NCBI GenBank assembly: GCA_947455595.1
Contig: CANGOP010000017.1
Coordinates: forward strand, 1 to 64,000
Source: Gammaproteobacteria bacterium
GTDB lineage: Bacteria; Pseudomonadota; Gammaproteobacteria; Steroidobacterales; Steroidobacteraceae
Length of the DNA stretch: 64,000 bases
Direction: 5' to 3'
The position numbers and the translations under genes are program-made. Below the pieces are notes generated by a model, which was given only the letters and a program-made list of their open reading frames with translations, was not told where the DNA came from and ran no database searches. Shown here in pieces: positions 1-9,896 of the stretch. Each line of letters opens with the position of its first letter. The first letter of the stretch is position 1.

Positions 1-923
1 ATGCGCGTCGTGCAGATGGAGCCGGGGCCGATGCCGACCTTCACGCCGTCCGCGCCAGCATCGACCAACGCGAGCGCCGCCGCCGCCGTGACGATGTTGC
101 CGCCAATGACGTCGACATGCGGGAACGCTTTCTTGACGCGGGCGACCATTTCGATGACGCCCTTGGAATGACCGTGAGAGGTATCCACCACCACGACGTC
201 AACGCCAGCTTCTGCTAACTGTGCGACCCGATCCAAGGTATCCGGGCTCGTACCGACAGCAGCGCCGACGCGTAGTCGACCACTCGGATCCTTGCAGGCA
301 CGCGGGAATTCGGTGGCCTTCTGGAAATCCTTGACCGTGATCATGCCCTTCAACAGGCCCGCCGTGTCCACCACCAACACTTTCTCAATGCGGTGCCGAT
401 GCAGCAACGCGAGCACTTCTTCCTTGGGCGCATTCTCGCGGACCGTGATCAGTCGATCCTTACCCGTCATCACCGTCGTGACGGGAGCATCGAAATTGCG
501 CTCGAAACGCAAATCTCGGTGGGTCACGATGCCGGCTACTTCGCCGGCGACGGTAACGACGGGCACCCCGGATATTCCCTTCGCTTGGGTCAATTCGATG
601 ACCTCGCGAATGGTCTTGTCCGGCGTGACAGTGATCGGGTCCGAGATCACACCACTCTCGTATTTCTTCACGAGCGAAACCTGACGCGCCTGATCGGCGG
701 CGCTCATGTTCTTGTGGATGATGCCGATGCCACCTTCTTGCGCCATGGTGATGGCGAGGCGAGCCTCGGTCACCGTATCCATGGCGGCCGACACGGTCGG
801 CAAGTTAAGTCGGATATTCCGACTCAACCGGGTGGACAGATCAACGTCGCGGGGCAGCACGTCCGAATAAGCCGGAACGAGCAGGACGTCATCAAAGGTC
901 AGAGCTTCTTGATCGATTCGCAT
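1..923 (-). CDS. guaB: IMP dehydrogenase (3' end outside window)
   Basis: IMP dehydrogenase oxidises IMP to XMP with NAD, the committed step of guanine nucleotide synthesis in the cytosol. The visible part is the first 307 codons from an ATG at 923-921. The N-terminus begins [20 protein letters not shown], as usual for the family. Two CBS domains lie at about residues 95-205. The window edge cuts just after the active-site loop GSICTTR, with the catalytic cysteine at residue 304, so the last 180 or so residues are missing. The gene diverges from xseA, a common gammaproteobacterial pairing, and guaA would be expected beyond the edge. Identity is secure. Confidence 0.97.
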   Translation of the reverse strand, partial: MRIDQEALTFDDVLLVPAYSDVLPRDVDLSTRLSRNIRLNLPTVSAAMDTVTEARLAITMAQEGGIGIIHKNMSAADQARQVSLVKKYESGVISDPITVTPDKTIREVIELTQAKGISGVPVVTVAGEVAGIVTHRDLRFERNFDAPVTTVMTGKDRLITVRENAPKEEVLALLHRHRIEKVLVVDTAGLLKGMITVKDFQKATEFPRACKDPSGRLRVGAAVGTSPDTLDRVAQLAEAGVDVVVVDTSHGHSKGVIEMVARVKKAFPHVDVIGGNIVTAAAALALVDAGADGVKVGIGPGSICTTR

Positions 924-1033
924 GGGCAGTCCTCTGCCGCAACTCGGTGCGGCGGGGCCTATGCGGCACGCACGGCTCCGCCGGGGAGCCTTGGTGAAAG
1001 CGTGGCATCCTACGCGAGTCACGACGATCCGTA

Positions 1034-1060
1034 AACCTGAGAGTTGGCCTGACTCAGGTT
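1034..1060. promoter_or_regulatory. Inverted repeat in the guaB-xseA divergent region
   Basis: A perfect 8-base inverted repeat, AACCTGAG (1034-1041) and CTCAGGTT (1053-1060), is separated by 11 bases. Its right half also forms an 11-base palindrome CCTGACTCAGG (1048-1058). It ends 14 bases before the xseA ATG, so it could be an operator or a leader hairpin that affects xseA translation. No regulator can be named from the sequence. Confidence 0.35.
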
Positions 1061-1074
1061 AAACTTCAGCCATC

Positions 1075-2418
1075 ATGTCTAGCCCCCCGCCCCGCGACGT
1101 CTATTCCGTCTCCCGCCTGTGTGTCGAGGCCAACCTCGTGCTGGAGGGACGCCTGCCTGCGGTGTGGATGGAAGGCGAGCTGTCCAACGTCAAGCGATAC
1201 CCGTCCGGACATTGGTATTTCACGGTCAAAGACGAGGTCTCGCAGGTTTCCTGCACGATGTGGAAGAGCAAGACGTACCGGGCTCGGGTCGCTCCCCGGG
1301 ATGGGCTACGGGTGCTCGTCTACGGCAAAGCGGGGGTCTACGCGGCCCGGGGCAGCTTCCAGTTCAATGTCGACTACTTAGAAGATGCGGGTGAAGGCGA
1401 GTTGCGACGCCGATATGAGGAGTTGAAAGCGGCCCTGGCCGCCGAAGGCCTCTTCGATGTCACGGCCAAGCGCCCGCTGCCCAAACTTCCTCGCCGCATC
1501 GGTCTCGTGACGTCACCCGCCGGCGCCGCCATCCGCGACATCCTGCATATCCTGAAGCGTCGTTTTCCGTCCATCCCGGTCGTGGTTTACCCCGTCGCCG
1601 TTCAGGGCGCCGGGGCGGCGCAAGAGATCGCGCGCGCTCTGAACGTGGCCTCTGCGCGTGCGGAGGTCGACGTGCTGATTCTGGCGCGCGGCGGTGGCTC
1701 TCTTGAAGACCTGTGGTCGTTCAATGAAGAGGTGGTCGCCCGCGCAATCCGCGCCTGTCGGATACCCGTGGTCGCCGGTGTCGGGCACGAGACCGACACC
1801 ACCATCGCAGACTTTGCGGCCGACCTACGCGCACCGACGCCCTCCGGAGCGGCTGAACTCGTCGTGCCCGATCAAGCCGAATGGCGCCGCGTCCTCAGCA
1901 GCCACCGAACACGGCTGACCGCCGTCGTGCGCCGGCAGTTGCGTTCACACCGCGAGCGTCTTGTCTTTCTGCAGCGTCGACTCACTCAGTCCCATCCGCG
2001 CCACCGCCTGCGGGACCGAACCCAACGACTCGATGAACTCGAAAGTCGCCTGCTGACCGCCTGGCGGCGGGATCAGGACTCGCGCGAGGCACGTCTACGC
2101 TGGCTTTCCACTCGCCTAGCGCAAACCCATCCAGGCCGTTTACTGGAACAGCAGACAACGGATCTATCACGACTGTCGGATCGCCTGGGCCGAGCCATCG
2201 CCCACCAACTGATCCGGCACCGCAGTCGCTTCGAGACGGCCGTCAGAACGCTGCAAGCGGTCAGCCCGTTGGCCACTGTCGAACGCGGCTATGCAATCGT
2301 GACGACTGACGGTGGCGCAGTGCTCCGCGACACGGCTGGCGTTCAGATGGGAAGCAAGATCGAGGTACGGTTAGGGCGGGGCCGGCTTCGAGCCACCGTC
2401 ACCGAGCGGATCGACTGA
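1075..2418 (+). CDS. xseA: Exodeoxyribonuclease VII large subunit
   Basis: This is the large catalytic subunit of exonuclease VII, which degrades single-stranded DNA to oligonucleotides and acts in mismatch repair. It has 447 residues against about 456 in E. coli. An N-terminal OB-fold (residues 6-100) is followed by the catalytic domain with the family motif ARGGGSLEDLWSFNEE and the GHETD segment. The C-terminal half is a long, arginine-rich helical region expected to form the coiled coil. No small subunit gene (xseB) follows. The next gene is a convergent histidine kinase that ends 4 bases away. The inverted repeat at 1034-1060 lies just upstream. Confidence 0.96.
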   Translation: MSSPPPRDVYSVSRLCVEANLVLEGRLPAVWMEGELSNVKRYPSGHWYFTVKDEVSQVSCTMWKSKTYRARVAPRDGLRVLVYGKAGVYAARGSFQFNVDYLEDAGEGELRRRYEELKAALAAEGLFDVTAKRPLPKLPRRIGLVTSPAGAAIRDILHILKRRFPSIPVVVYPVAVQGAGAAQEIARALNVASARAEVDVLILARGGGSLEDLWSFNEEVVARAIRACRIPVVAGVGHETDTTIADFAADLRAPTPSGAAELVVPDQAEWRRVLSSHRTRLTAVVRRQLRSHRERLVFLQRRLTQSHPRHRLRDRTQRLDELESRLLTAWRRDQDSREARLRWLSTRLAQTHPGRLLEQQTTDLSRLSDRLGRAIAHQLIRHRSRFETAVRTLQAVSPLATVERGYAIVTTDGGAVLRDTAGVQMGSKIEVRLGRGRLRATVTERID

Positions 2419-2422
2419 GCGG

Positions 2423-3748
2423 TCAACGCGGCAGCACCAATTCCGCCAACAAGCCTGGGCCATGGTCGCCCAACATCAGGCGCCCACCGTGTAACCGCGC
2501 CACCGCAACGACCAGCGCCAGCCCAAGCCCGCTGCCGGATGTACCGGCAGCATTCGACAAGCGCCTCGAGCGCTCCATGGCACGGGCGCGATCCGCCGCC
2601 GGAATGCCGGGCCCTGAGTCGGCGACCGATACCACCAACTCGCTCCCGCGACGTTCAACACGCACCGCAATGCGCCCTCCGCTCGGTGTGTATTTGATGG
2701 CGTTATCGAATAAATTCGCCACCGCCTGAGCCAGCAATTGCGCGTTACCGTTGACCAGCTGCTCGGCATCCAGATCCGTATCCAGCGCCATGTTCTTGTC
2801 TTCCGCCAGCGGTCGGTAGAGTTCGATGACGTCTGCTACGACTTCGGCGAGATTCACCGGTGCCATACTGGCTGAACCCGATTCCGCCAAGGTGATCCTG
2901 AGCAGAGCGTCGAGCGTAGCCTCTATGCCATCAATCTCATGCAGCGCCGCTTCAATGGTATCGGCCATCTGCGCCTCGGTATTGCCTGGCAACAAACCCT
3001 GTTCCAAACGACTGCGCAGACGATACAGGGGCGTACGCAGATCATGCGCCGTGCTGTCGATCACCGTGCGCGTGGCGAATGTCAGATGCTCGATACGCTC
3101 AAGCAAGCGATTCAGCTGGGCGACGACCTGGCCAAACTCGGTGCGCGCGATGACTGGCAACCGTTGAGCGAGATCACCGGAAATCAACCGTGCGACCGCA
3201 TCCTTGAGATGCTGAACGTCCCGCATTGCCAGACGCATGCGGTAGGCGACATGCAGCCCGGTGAGCAGGAGCCCGAGTAGGAACGCTGCCAGAAGCGCGG
3301 CAACCGACTGCCGGAATCCTAAAAGACGCTGATCGAGACGACCGGCGATCGTCAGACAGTCGCCATTCGAAAAACACTGCCGCACCGCGAGCCAGGTATG
3401 CGACTGCCCTTCCTCAGCGGCTTCGTATTCCCAGTAGCCGGCCTGCTGCGCTCGACGAAGCCCGCCTGTTGGTACCCGGCCAATCGGCACTCCGCCATCC
3501 GACAACTCCAGCATGTATTCGAGTCCGTCCTGCGAACGCGGCACACCGCGAGCCGCCAGAAAACTCAGAAAGCCAGACGATGGCAAGACGCCATGAAAGG
3601 GCGCTACGACCGCCATTTCAGCGTCAAGCTCACCCGCACGCATCGCTTGAAAGGGCGGCCAAACCAACAACCCGATTGACCCTAAGACCGCGAGGGTGCA
3701 GACCGTGAGTAAAACGATGAGTTGCCGCCCAACCACGACTGCCGGCAC
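2423..3748 (-). CDS. Two-component sensor histidine kinase, HAMP type
   Basis: A 441-residue membrane histidine kinase. Transmembrane segments are seen at about 6-30 and 147-170. They flank a periplasmic domain of about 115 residues that contains two cysteines (125 and 131). A HAMP linker spans 171-225. The H-box with phosphoacceptor His235 (STAHDLRTP) is followed by the N-box NLFDNAIKY, the G1 box DSGPGIP and the G2 box GSGLGLALV, so the enzyme looks active. The start is GTG, 4 bases after the stop of the partner response regulator. The pair sits at the end of the der operon. The stimulus is unknown. The DLRTP-type core resembles the envelope-sensing and metal-sensing EnvZ/OmpR class. Confidence 0.9.
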   Translation of the reverse strand: MPAVVVGRQLIVLLTVCTLAVLGSIGLLVWPPFQAMRAGELDAEMAVVAPFHGVLPSSGFLSFLAARGVPRSQDGLEYMLELSDGGVPIGRVPTGGLRRAQQAGYWEYEAAEEGQSHTWLAVRQCFSNGDCLTIAGRLDQRLLGFRQSVAALLAAFLLGLLLTGLHVAYRMRLAMRDVQHLKDAVARLISGDLAQRLPVIARTEFGQVVAQLNRLLERIEHLTFATRTVIDSTAHDLRTPLYRLRSRLEQGLLPGNTEAQMADTIEAALHEIDGIEATLDALLRITLAESGSASMAPVNLAEVVADVIELYRPLAEDKNMALDTDLDAEQLVNGNAQLLAQAVANLFDNAIKYTPSGGRIAVRVERRGSELVVSVADSGPGIPAADRARAMERSRRLSNAAGTSGSGLGLALVVAVARLHGGRLMLGDHGPGLLAELVLPR

Positions 3749-3752
3749 CGGA

Positions 3753-4427
3753 TCAACCCACGTTTAATGCGTAGCCTACGCCGCGTACCGTCGACAGCAC
3801 GGGAGCCTCCGCTCCGTCCCCGATGGCGTGGCGTAATCGACTGATGTGGACGTCGATCACGTTGGTCTGAGGATCGAAGTTGTAGCCCCAGACCTGCTCC
3901 AACAGCATTCGGCGCGTGACGGGTCGTGGGGCAGCACGCATCAGACATTCGAGGAGTCGGAACTCGCGAGGCGTCAAGTCGATGGGACGCTCACCGATGT
4001 GCGCCTCGCGGGCAATCAAATCAAGGGCCAAACCACCCAGTACGAGTTTGGGCTGCACCCCCACTGACGTGACGCGTCGACTGATCGCATCAATGCGCGC
4101 CAACAACTCGCCCAGGTGCACCGGCTTCACCAGATAATCATCAGCGCCGGCATTGAGGCCGATGATCCGATCATCGGGTTGACCCAGCGCCGACAGTACC
4201 AGCACCGGCACTAAAAAACCTCGCTCACGCAGGATGCGGACAAAATCGAGTCCGTCCATGCCCGGCAGCATCCGATCGACGATCAACACCTCCGGCGCTG
4301 CTGCCTTCAATCGCTCCAACGCATCCTCAGCAGAGCCTACGCTTTCAACACCATGACCGGATACGACCAAGCCCTGCGACAGCAGATTCGCAGCTTTTCG
4401 ATCATCTTCGACGAGCAAAATGCGCAC
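3753..4427 (-). CDS. OmpR-family response regulator
   Basis: A DNA-binding response regulator, partner of the kinase just downstream. The N-terminal receiver domain has the acidic pair EDD at residues 7-9, phosphoacceptor Asp51 (LIVDRMLPGMDG) and the conserved KP pair. The C-terminal half is an OmpR/PhoB winged helix ending VRGVGYALN. I chose the GTG at 4427 because GAGG lies 6 bases upstream of it. An alternative TTG at 4439 overlaps the der stop as TTGA and would add four residues. In either case translation is likely coupled to der. The target genes cannot be told from this window. Confidence 0.9.
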   Translation of the reverse strand: MRILLVEDDRKAANLLSQGLVVSGHGVESVGSAEDALERLKAAAPEVLIVDRMLPGMDGLDFVRILRERGFLVPVLVLSALGQPDDRIIGLNAGADDYLVKPVHLGELLARIDAISRRVTSVGVQPKLVLGGLALDLIAREAHIGERPIDLTPREFRLLECLMRAAPRPVTRRMLLEQVWGYNFDPQTNVIDVHISRLRHAIGDGAEAPVLSTVRGVGYALNVG

Positions 4428-4435
4428 AGGGGACC

Positions 4436-5821
4436 TCAACGACCTTTCGCGTGCCGCATCAGACGTCGACGCTTAGAGATCTGCCGCGCGGTCAATTCAT
4501 TTCGACGGCCCGCAAATGGGTTAGCGTCGGAGCGGAATTCAACACGGACGGGTGTTCCCTGTAACTTAAACGCTTCGCGAAAGGTGTTCACGAGATAGCG
4601 TCGATAGGCATCAGGGACATGCGCCACCTGATTGCCGTGAATAATGATGACCGGAGGGTTCTTACCACCCTGATGGGCATAACGCAGCTTGATGCGACGG
4701 CCACGAACCAAGGGGGGCTGATGTGCCTGCAGGGCGGCCTCCAACACACGCGTCAACTCGGGAGTGGCCAGATCCTTGAGGGCGGCGCGCGCAGCACGCC
4801 GAGCCTGTGAGAGCAGATCACCAACGCCGGTCCCATGCAACGCGGAGATGAAGTGCCGCTGCGCGAAATCCAAGAACGGCAGCTTCAATTCCAATTGATT
4901 GCGCATGTGATCGCGCTGATCGGCCGGTATGTGGTCCCACTTGTTAACTGCCAGCAAGAGTGCGCGACCGCGCTCTGCGACATGCCCAAGCAACGTGGCA
5001 TCTTGATCAGCCACCGTCTCATGACCATCCAGCACGCCGATCACGACATGAGCCTCGTCGATCGCCTGGAGGGCCTTCACGACCGAAAATTTTTCGATCG
5101 CGTCGTCGATGCGTGCGCGCCGGCGGACACCGGCCGTGTCGATCAGAACGTAACGTTGTCCGTCACGCTCGAAGGGCACATGCACGCTATCGCGCGTCGT
5201 TCCCGGTTCATCAAATGCCACGACACGCTCTTCCCCGATCAATCGATTGATCAGAGTTGATTTGCCTACATTGGGCCGACCAACGACGGCGATCCGTATC
5301 GCCTCGTCCGGATCTCCCTCGGGTTCTTCCTCGATGGTCAATCCAGCGAGCATGTGGGTCACAAGGGCATCGATTCCCTCGTTGTGCGCCGACGAGATCG
5401 GTATCGGCTGACCCATTCCGAAAGCGTGGAACTCGATCCCTGCGATATCCCGATCGAGCCCTTCTGACTTATTCGCGACGAGCAGAACGTGCGTGCCGGC
5501 GCGTCGCAGACGATTGAGGACGCTCAGATCCTCGGGTGTAGGTCCCGACCGCGTATCGACCACGAACAGCACACGGTCCGCTTCCTCGACCGCGCGCTCC
5601 GTCTGTCGGACCATGAGGGCCTCGACACCCGAAGGCGCGTCTACTAGGCCACCGGTATCCACCACAATATATCGCCCACCACGGCGACCAAAGCCATACT
5701 GCCGGTCGCGGGTCAGCCCCGGAAGATCGGCAACGATGGCATCACGGGTGCCGGTCAAAACGTTGAAGAGCGTCGATTTGCCGACGTTCGGGCGACCAAC
5801 AATGGCAATAACCGGCAGCAT
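4436..5821 (-). CDS. der: Ribosome-assembly GTPase Der
   Basis: Der (EngA) is an essential GTPase with two tandem G domains that helps mature the 50S subunit. At 461 residues it is slightly shorter than E. coli Der. The P-loop GRPNVGKS appears twice, near residues 9-16 and near 180. Each is followed by a DTAG/DTGG G3 motif and an NK(S/W)(E/D) G4 motif. A KH-like domain follows, and the C-terminus is basic. The gene lies 14 bases after bamB, as in other gammaproteobacteria, and it overlaps or abuts the response regulator downstream. Confidence 0.97.
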   Translation of the reverse strand: MLPVIAIVGRPNVGKSTLFNVLTGTRDAIVADLPGLTRDRQYGFGRRGGRYIVVDTGGLVDAPSGVEALMVRQTERAVEEADRVLFVVDTRSGPTPEDLSVLNRLRRAGTHVLLVANKSEGLDRDIAGIEFHAFGMGQPIPISSAHNEGIDALVTHMLAGLTIEEEPEGDPDEAIRIAVVGRPNVGKSTLINRLIGEERVVAFDEPGTTRDSVHVPFERDGQRYVLIDTAGVRRRARIDDAIEKFSVVKALQAIDEAHVVIGVLDGHETVADQDATLLGHVAERGRALLLAVNKWDHIPADQRDHMRNQLELKLPFLDFAQRHFISALHGTGVGDLLSQARRAARAALKDLATPELTRVLEAALQAHQPPLVRGRRIKLRYAHQGGKNPPVIIIHGNQVAHVPDAYRRYLVNTFREAFKLQGTPVRVEFRSDANPFAGRRNELTARQISKRRRLMRHAKGR

Positions 5822-5835
5822 GGAGTTGACCGCGG

Positions 5836-6999
5836 TTAGGACCGCGGTCGACCTCGAAGCGCAAACACCGTGCCAGCATCGTTCTGTACGTAAATCATCC
5901 CATTCGCGGCTACGGGAGCCGTCGTGACCGGTGACTTACGCGCTGTATCCGTACGGCCGACAATTTCCCCGGTGGTGTGATCCAACCAGTGCACGACACC
6001 TTGAAAATCCGCGACCACGATGTAGTCGCCGTCGACGGCTGGACGAGTGATGCCACGGCGCGCCAACGCATCTTGGGTCCATCGCTCAGATCCGTCTTTG
6101 CGTGAGAGCGACACCACTTTGCTATCGGCCGAGGAGAGGAACAATTGGTCGCCAGCGAGCGCCAGTCCACGGTAGGACGATGCGTCCTTCGACCACCAGA
6201 TCTGACCACTATCCAACCCAATCTGGGCAACACGACCTTGGAATCCAACGACGAAGAGGTCGCGGCCATCGGCCACCACGGGTCCGTCGATGTCCACGAG
6301 TCGCTCCAGTTCCGTTTTACCCCGCGACGGACTCACCGCCGTATCCCACAGAATGTCTCCGTTGGAGAGTGCGTAAGCGGACACTTTGCCGTTATCGAAT
6401 GCGCCGACGACGACGTCACCGACGACCGTCGGGCGAGCACTGCCGCGCAACGTTAACGGCGGCACCGCCTGATCGTTGGACCATTCTTCGTGACCGTCAG
6501 ACAGCGCCAGTTTGTGCAGACGGCCATCCACCGTACGCAGCAAGATGCCCGCAGAGGTGATCACCGGCGCCGCCAATACTTCACCGCTCGTCCGAACAAG
6601 CCAACGCTGTGTGCCCGTTGCCGCATCCAGTGCGATCAATTGACCATTCAGTGCGCCGGCCACGACGAGGCCCTCCCCCGTGCCTGGACCCGCTGATAAC
6701 GGCAGTTTTGACGCCGTGCGCCACAAGGACCGCCCCGTCGCAGCATCAAAGGCGGCGATCGTACCGTCGCCACCCGCTGCATACAGCCGCCCTTCGCCGA
6801 ACGCCGGCGCGAGCGCCAAACGCAGTCGACGATCCTTGCCACCGAGACTCGCGCTCCAGACGCGATCAACCGCGACCCGCGCATTGAACGCGACGAGTGC
6901 TTTGGGTGGTTCGACGTCTTTGTCCTTGTCGCATGCCGCCAGCACCGCGCCGAGCAGCGCAATGGCCGCCACGACGCGGCCAAAGCTGGAGTTACGCAT
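5836..6999 (-). CDS. bamB: Outer-membrane assembly lipoprotein BamB
   Basis: BamB is the beta-propeller lipoprotein of the BAM complex, which folds outer-membrane proteins. I take the ATG at 6999, which gives 387 residues and a normal lipoprotein signal with lipobox LAAC (Cys23). The longer in-frame extension lacks a signal and is not credible. Repeated PQQ-like blades (for example [24 protein letters not shown]) run through the protein. Its ATG overlaps the yfgM stop by one base (TGATG), which indicates coupled translation. Context (yfgM upstream, der downstream) matches E. coli. Confidence 0.96.
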   Translation of the reverse strand: MRNSSFGRVVAAIALLGAVLAACDKDKDVEPPKALVAFNARVAVDRVWSASLGGKDRRLRLALAPAFGEGRLYAAGGDGTIAAFDAATGRSLWRTASKLPLSAGPGTGEGLVVAGALNGQLIALDAATGTQRWLVRTSGEVLAAPVITSAGILLRTVDGRLHKLALSDGHEEWSNDQAVPPLTLRGSARPTVVGDVVVGAFDNGKVSAYALSNGDILWDTAVSPSRGKTELERLVDIDGPVVADGRDLFVVGFQGRVAQIGLDSGQIWWSKDASSYRGLALAGDQLFLSSADSKVVSLSRKDGSERWTQDALARRGITRPAVDGDYIVVADFQGVVHWLDHTTGEIVGRTDTARKSPVTTAPVAANGMIYVQNDAGTVFALRGRPRS

Positions 7000-7649
7000 C
7001 ACGGCTTGCCGCCCTGCGCCGTCGCTTTCACCGAGCCGCCGGCCGCACCGATCTTCAGTTCGATAATCTGCCGGTCCACACCGCGCGACTCGCCCGCGCT
7101 GAGCGCCGCGTTCCAAGCGTCCACCGCAGCCGTCTTGTCACCCTTCTGGAACAGGACGTCACCACGGACATCATCGAAAACGGCTGACCGCGTGTCGCCG
7201 AGCGTTTTCTGTGCATCGTCATACTTGCCAAGCGACGCTTGAACACGCGCCAAACGCAGGCGGGCAACCAACGCCAGTTCCGGGTCTCGCGTCGCCTGAA
7301 CGACCGACTGCAAGCGCGTCGCTGCGGCTTCCAAGCGACCACCTTCAACATCAAAGCGCACGTAGGCGAGATTGGCGAGATCCGGATAGGGCGTCCGGGA
7401 GTAGTCATCCCGTAGGGTCTTCACCATCTTGTCGGCACCCGCGGTATCGCCGCTCGACAAGGCTTGCAGCACCGACTGGTATTGCTCAGCGGCGACCTGC
7501 GCCTGCCGCGCGGTGTACAAGTTCCACTGCTTCATACCAAACAGCAGCGCAAAGCCGATGACGAGTCCGCCGATTGCCCAAGCGGCATTTTCTTTAACCC
7601 ACGCCTTAACCTGCTCAACCTGCTGACGTTCTGATAGATATTCGTCCAC
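6999..7649 (-). CDS. yfgM: YfgM-family periplasmic TPR protein
   Basis: YfgM is an inner-membrane protein with a periplasmic TPR domain that associates with the SecYEG translocon and periplasmic chaperones. Here it has 216 residues. A short charged N-terminus comes first (MDEYLSERQQVEQVKAWVKE), then one transmembrane helix at about 23-42, then helical repeats typical of TPR_21. It sits between hisS and bamB as in E. coli, and its stop overlaps the bamB start by one base. The function is taken from the family and not shown by the sequence itself. Confidence 0.92.
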   Translation of the reverse strand: MDEYLSERQQVEQVKAWVKENAAWAIGGLVIGFALLFGMKQWNLYTARQAQVAAEQYQSVLQALSSGDTAGADKMVKTLRDDYSRTPYPDLANLAYVRFDVEGGRLEAAATRLQSVVQATRDPELALVARLRLARVQASLGKYDDAQKTLGDTRSAVFDDVRGDVLFQKGDKTAAVDAWNAALSAGESRGVDRQIIELKIGAAGGSVKATAQGGKP

Positions 7650-7723
7650 GCTCTCTCTCCCGCCTCATGTCCGTCTCTGAACCTCGCGATTCAATCGCGT
7701 TGTTTTCGCCGGAGTCTAAGAAT

Positions 7724-8995
7724 TTATTTAGAAATCATCGCTACCAGATGCGCCGCTAGCGCATCGAAAGAAACCGTCGTCTGCTCGCCTCCGCGAAGCG
7801 GCTTAACGCTCGCCTCACCTCGCGCCACTTCGTCGTCACCGAGGACGACCGCTACGTGCGCTCCGCTCTTGTCGGCGCGCTTGAATTGCGCTTTAAAACT
7901 ACCCCCGCCCAGATCCGTCTCGATCTTCAAGCCCGGGGCGGCCGTTCGAATGCTTTCCGCCAACTGCAAACCACGCGCCAACGCGCTCTCGCCTGCCATC
8001 ACAACGTACACATCCGGCTGTTCGACCGGCACTTGGCAGCCAAGTTCCTGCATCAACAGGATCACTCGCTCCATACCCATCGCCCAACCGATCGCGGGAG
8101 TCGCCTCGCCGCCCAACTGCGTCACGAGTCCGTCGTAACGTCCGCCTGAGCAAACAGCATTCTGCGAGCCCAGAGCATCGGTCACCCACTCGAAAACGGT
8201 ACGGCTGTAGTAATCCAAACCCCGAACGAGTCGTGGGTTGACTGTATACGCGACTCCTCCCGACTCTAGGAGTTTTTTCAATCGCTCGAAGTGCGCCGTG
8301 GACTCGTCATCCAAATGGTCGGTCAACAGCGGCGCTGCGGCAATCAGCTGAGCCATATCGGCATTTTTGCTATCCAGAATGCGCAGCGGATTACCTTCAA
8401 GGCGACGCTGACTATCCGCATCGAGCTGCGAATAATGACCCCGGAAGTACTCGCGGAGCAGGTCACGGTAGCGAGCGCGCGCCTCAGCAGTGCCGAGTGA
8501 ATTAATCTCTAGCCGAACCCGGGATATGCCGAGCAACTGCCACATTCGCGCCGTCATCAAGATCAACTCGGCATCCACCTCTGGACCCGAGTAGCCAAAG
8601 GCTTCTGCGTCGACTTGATAGAACTGGCGATAACGCCCCTTCTGAGGACGTTCTCCGCGGAACATCGGACCGATCGTGAATAGCCGATGCTTCTGATTGT
8701 GCAGAAGCCCGTTCGAAATTGCGGCACGCACGATGCTGGCCGTCGCCTCTGGCCGCAGCGCGAGACTCTGACCGTCGCGATCCTCGAAACTGAACATTTC
8801 CTTTTCGACGATGTCCGTGTGCTCGCCGATCGCTCGCTTGAACAATTGCGTGCGCTCAAGCAACGGCACCCGTATTTCACGGTAGCCATAGGTCGAGAAG
8901 ACCTCCCGTGTCACCGATTCTAAACGGTTCCACCATGGGGCCTCGTCCGGAAGGACGTCATTCATGCCGCGTAGCGGCTCGATGTGCTCGCTCAA
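7724..8995 (-). CDS. hisS: Histidyl-tRNA synthetase
   Basis: This cytosolic class II synthetase charges tRNA-His. It has 423 residues, the expected length. The class II motifs are visible: RGMNDVLP at the N-terminus, the motif 2 segment with the ATP arginine (FRGERPQKGRYRQFYQ), the histidine-specific LVRGLDYYSRT segment and motif 3 near GWAMGMERV. A C-terminal anticodon-binding domain follows. It lies between rodZ and yfgM. ispG, which sits between rodZ and hisS in E. coli, is missing here. Confidence 0.98.
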   Translation of the reverse strand: MSEHIEPLRGMNDVLPDEAPWWNRLESVTREVFSTYGYREIRVPLLERTQLFKRAIGEHTDIVEKEMFSFEDRDGQSLALRPEATASIVRAAISNGLLHNQKHRLFTIGPMFRGERPQKGRYRQFYQVDAEAFGYSGPEVDAELILMTARMWQLLGISRVRLEINSLGTAEARARYRDLLREYFRGHYSQLDADSQRRLEGNPLRILDSKNADMAQLIAAAPLLTDHLDDESTAHFERLKKLLESGGVAYTVNPRLVRGLDYYSRTVFEWVTDALGSQNAVCSGGRYDGLVTQLGGEATPAIGWAMGMERVILLMQELGCQVPVEQPDVYVVMAGESALARGLQLAESIRTAAPGLKIETDLGGGSFKAQFKRADKSGAHVAVVLGDDEVARGEASVKPLRGGEQTTVSFDALAAHLVAMISK

Positions 8996-9020
8996 CTCTT
9001 CAGATCCTTACAGCAACTGT

Positions 9021-9896
9021 TCAGAGGACGCTGCCGTTTGCTCGCAGCCCAAAACGCGCCTCGGATCCCGCGCGTTTGGATGCAGGAACATCGACGATGT
9101 GAGCACCCAAGCTCACCTCGACTGCGTCGGCATCGCTCAGATAAATTCTCCATGGGCCTGCCGAACGCACTGCACGCATTTCGCCGGCTCGCACATGGTC
9201 ATAGAAAAGCCGCGATCCGTCCGGGCCACGCACTTCCACCCAGGCGTCCTTGACACCCCGGATAGTGATCTCGTCCTCTCGACCTTCTGGCAGGGACGCG
9301 GTTCGGGTCACGCTTAATGGCGCGCCCGTATCGGCCGTATCCGACTCAGAGACCGGTATCGACGCCGGCAGTGCTGTCGAAACGGCAGGTTGGCTCGTCG
9401 CCTCAACCGGCAGCGAACGCGTCTCGTCGTGAGGCGATGGCGCCGCCACTGTCGCGGCCGATACGGCACGCAGACTCGCGGCCCGATACCCCGTGTACCA
9501 ATAGGCCAAAGCCAACGCCGCCAGCACCGCGCCAACCATGGCGAAAGACCGCCCAGAAGGCAGTCGACGACGCCAAGGCAACTGGAGACGAATCCGGGGG
9601 GCTGCGGGCGTGACCGGCACGTGCGTCGGCTCTGCGGGGCCGCCAGAACGCGCCTCGTAAGCTGCAATCACCACGACCGGATCGAGGCCGAGCATGGCGG
9701 CGTACTTGCGCAAAAATCCCTTGGCATAGACCGGCGCATCGAACGACTCGAAGCGGTTGATCTCCATCGCCTCGAGAACCGCGGGTGTCACCCGCAATTC
9801 GGCCGCTAATTTGGCAACGTCCAGACCTTTCTCGATTCGAGCCGATCGCAACATCTGCCCGGGTTCGTCGGTGTAACTGCCGAGCCCGCCGGTCAT
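9021..9896 (-). CDS. rodZ: Cytoskeletal protein RodZ
   Basis: RodZ links MreB filaments to the membrane and controls rod shape. The 291-residue protein has a cytoplasmic helix-turn-helix domain at about 12-80 (LRSARIEKGLDVAKLAAELR). A basic stretch precedes one transmembrane helix at about 117-136. A serine/threonine/alanine-rich periplasmic linker then leads to a DUF4115 domain. The start ATG overlaps the pilF stop by four bases, so the two are probably translated together. Position next to pilF and hisS supports the call. Confidence 0.93.
   Translation of the reverse strand: MTGGLGSYTDEPGQMLRSARIEKGLDVAKLAAELRVTPAVLEAMEINRFESFDAPVYAKGFLRKYAAMLGLDPVVVIAAYEARSGGPAEPTHVPVTPAAPRIRLQLPWRRRLPSGRSFAMVGAVLAALALAYWYTGYRAASLRAVSAATVAAPSPHDETRSLPVEATSQPAVSTALPASIPVSESDTADTGAPLSVTRTASLPEGREDEITIRGVKDAWVEVRGPDGSRLFYDHVRAGEMRAVRSAGPWRIYLSDADAVEVSLGAHIVDVPASKRAGSEARFGLRANGSVL

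Noticed and set aside
292-1034. Open frames on the plus strand opposite guaB
   Set aside because: They are shadows of the guaB coding strand; the encoded peptides have no recognisable motifs, and guaB itself is clear.
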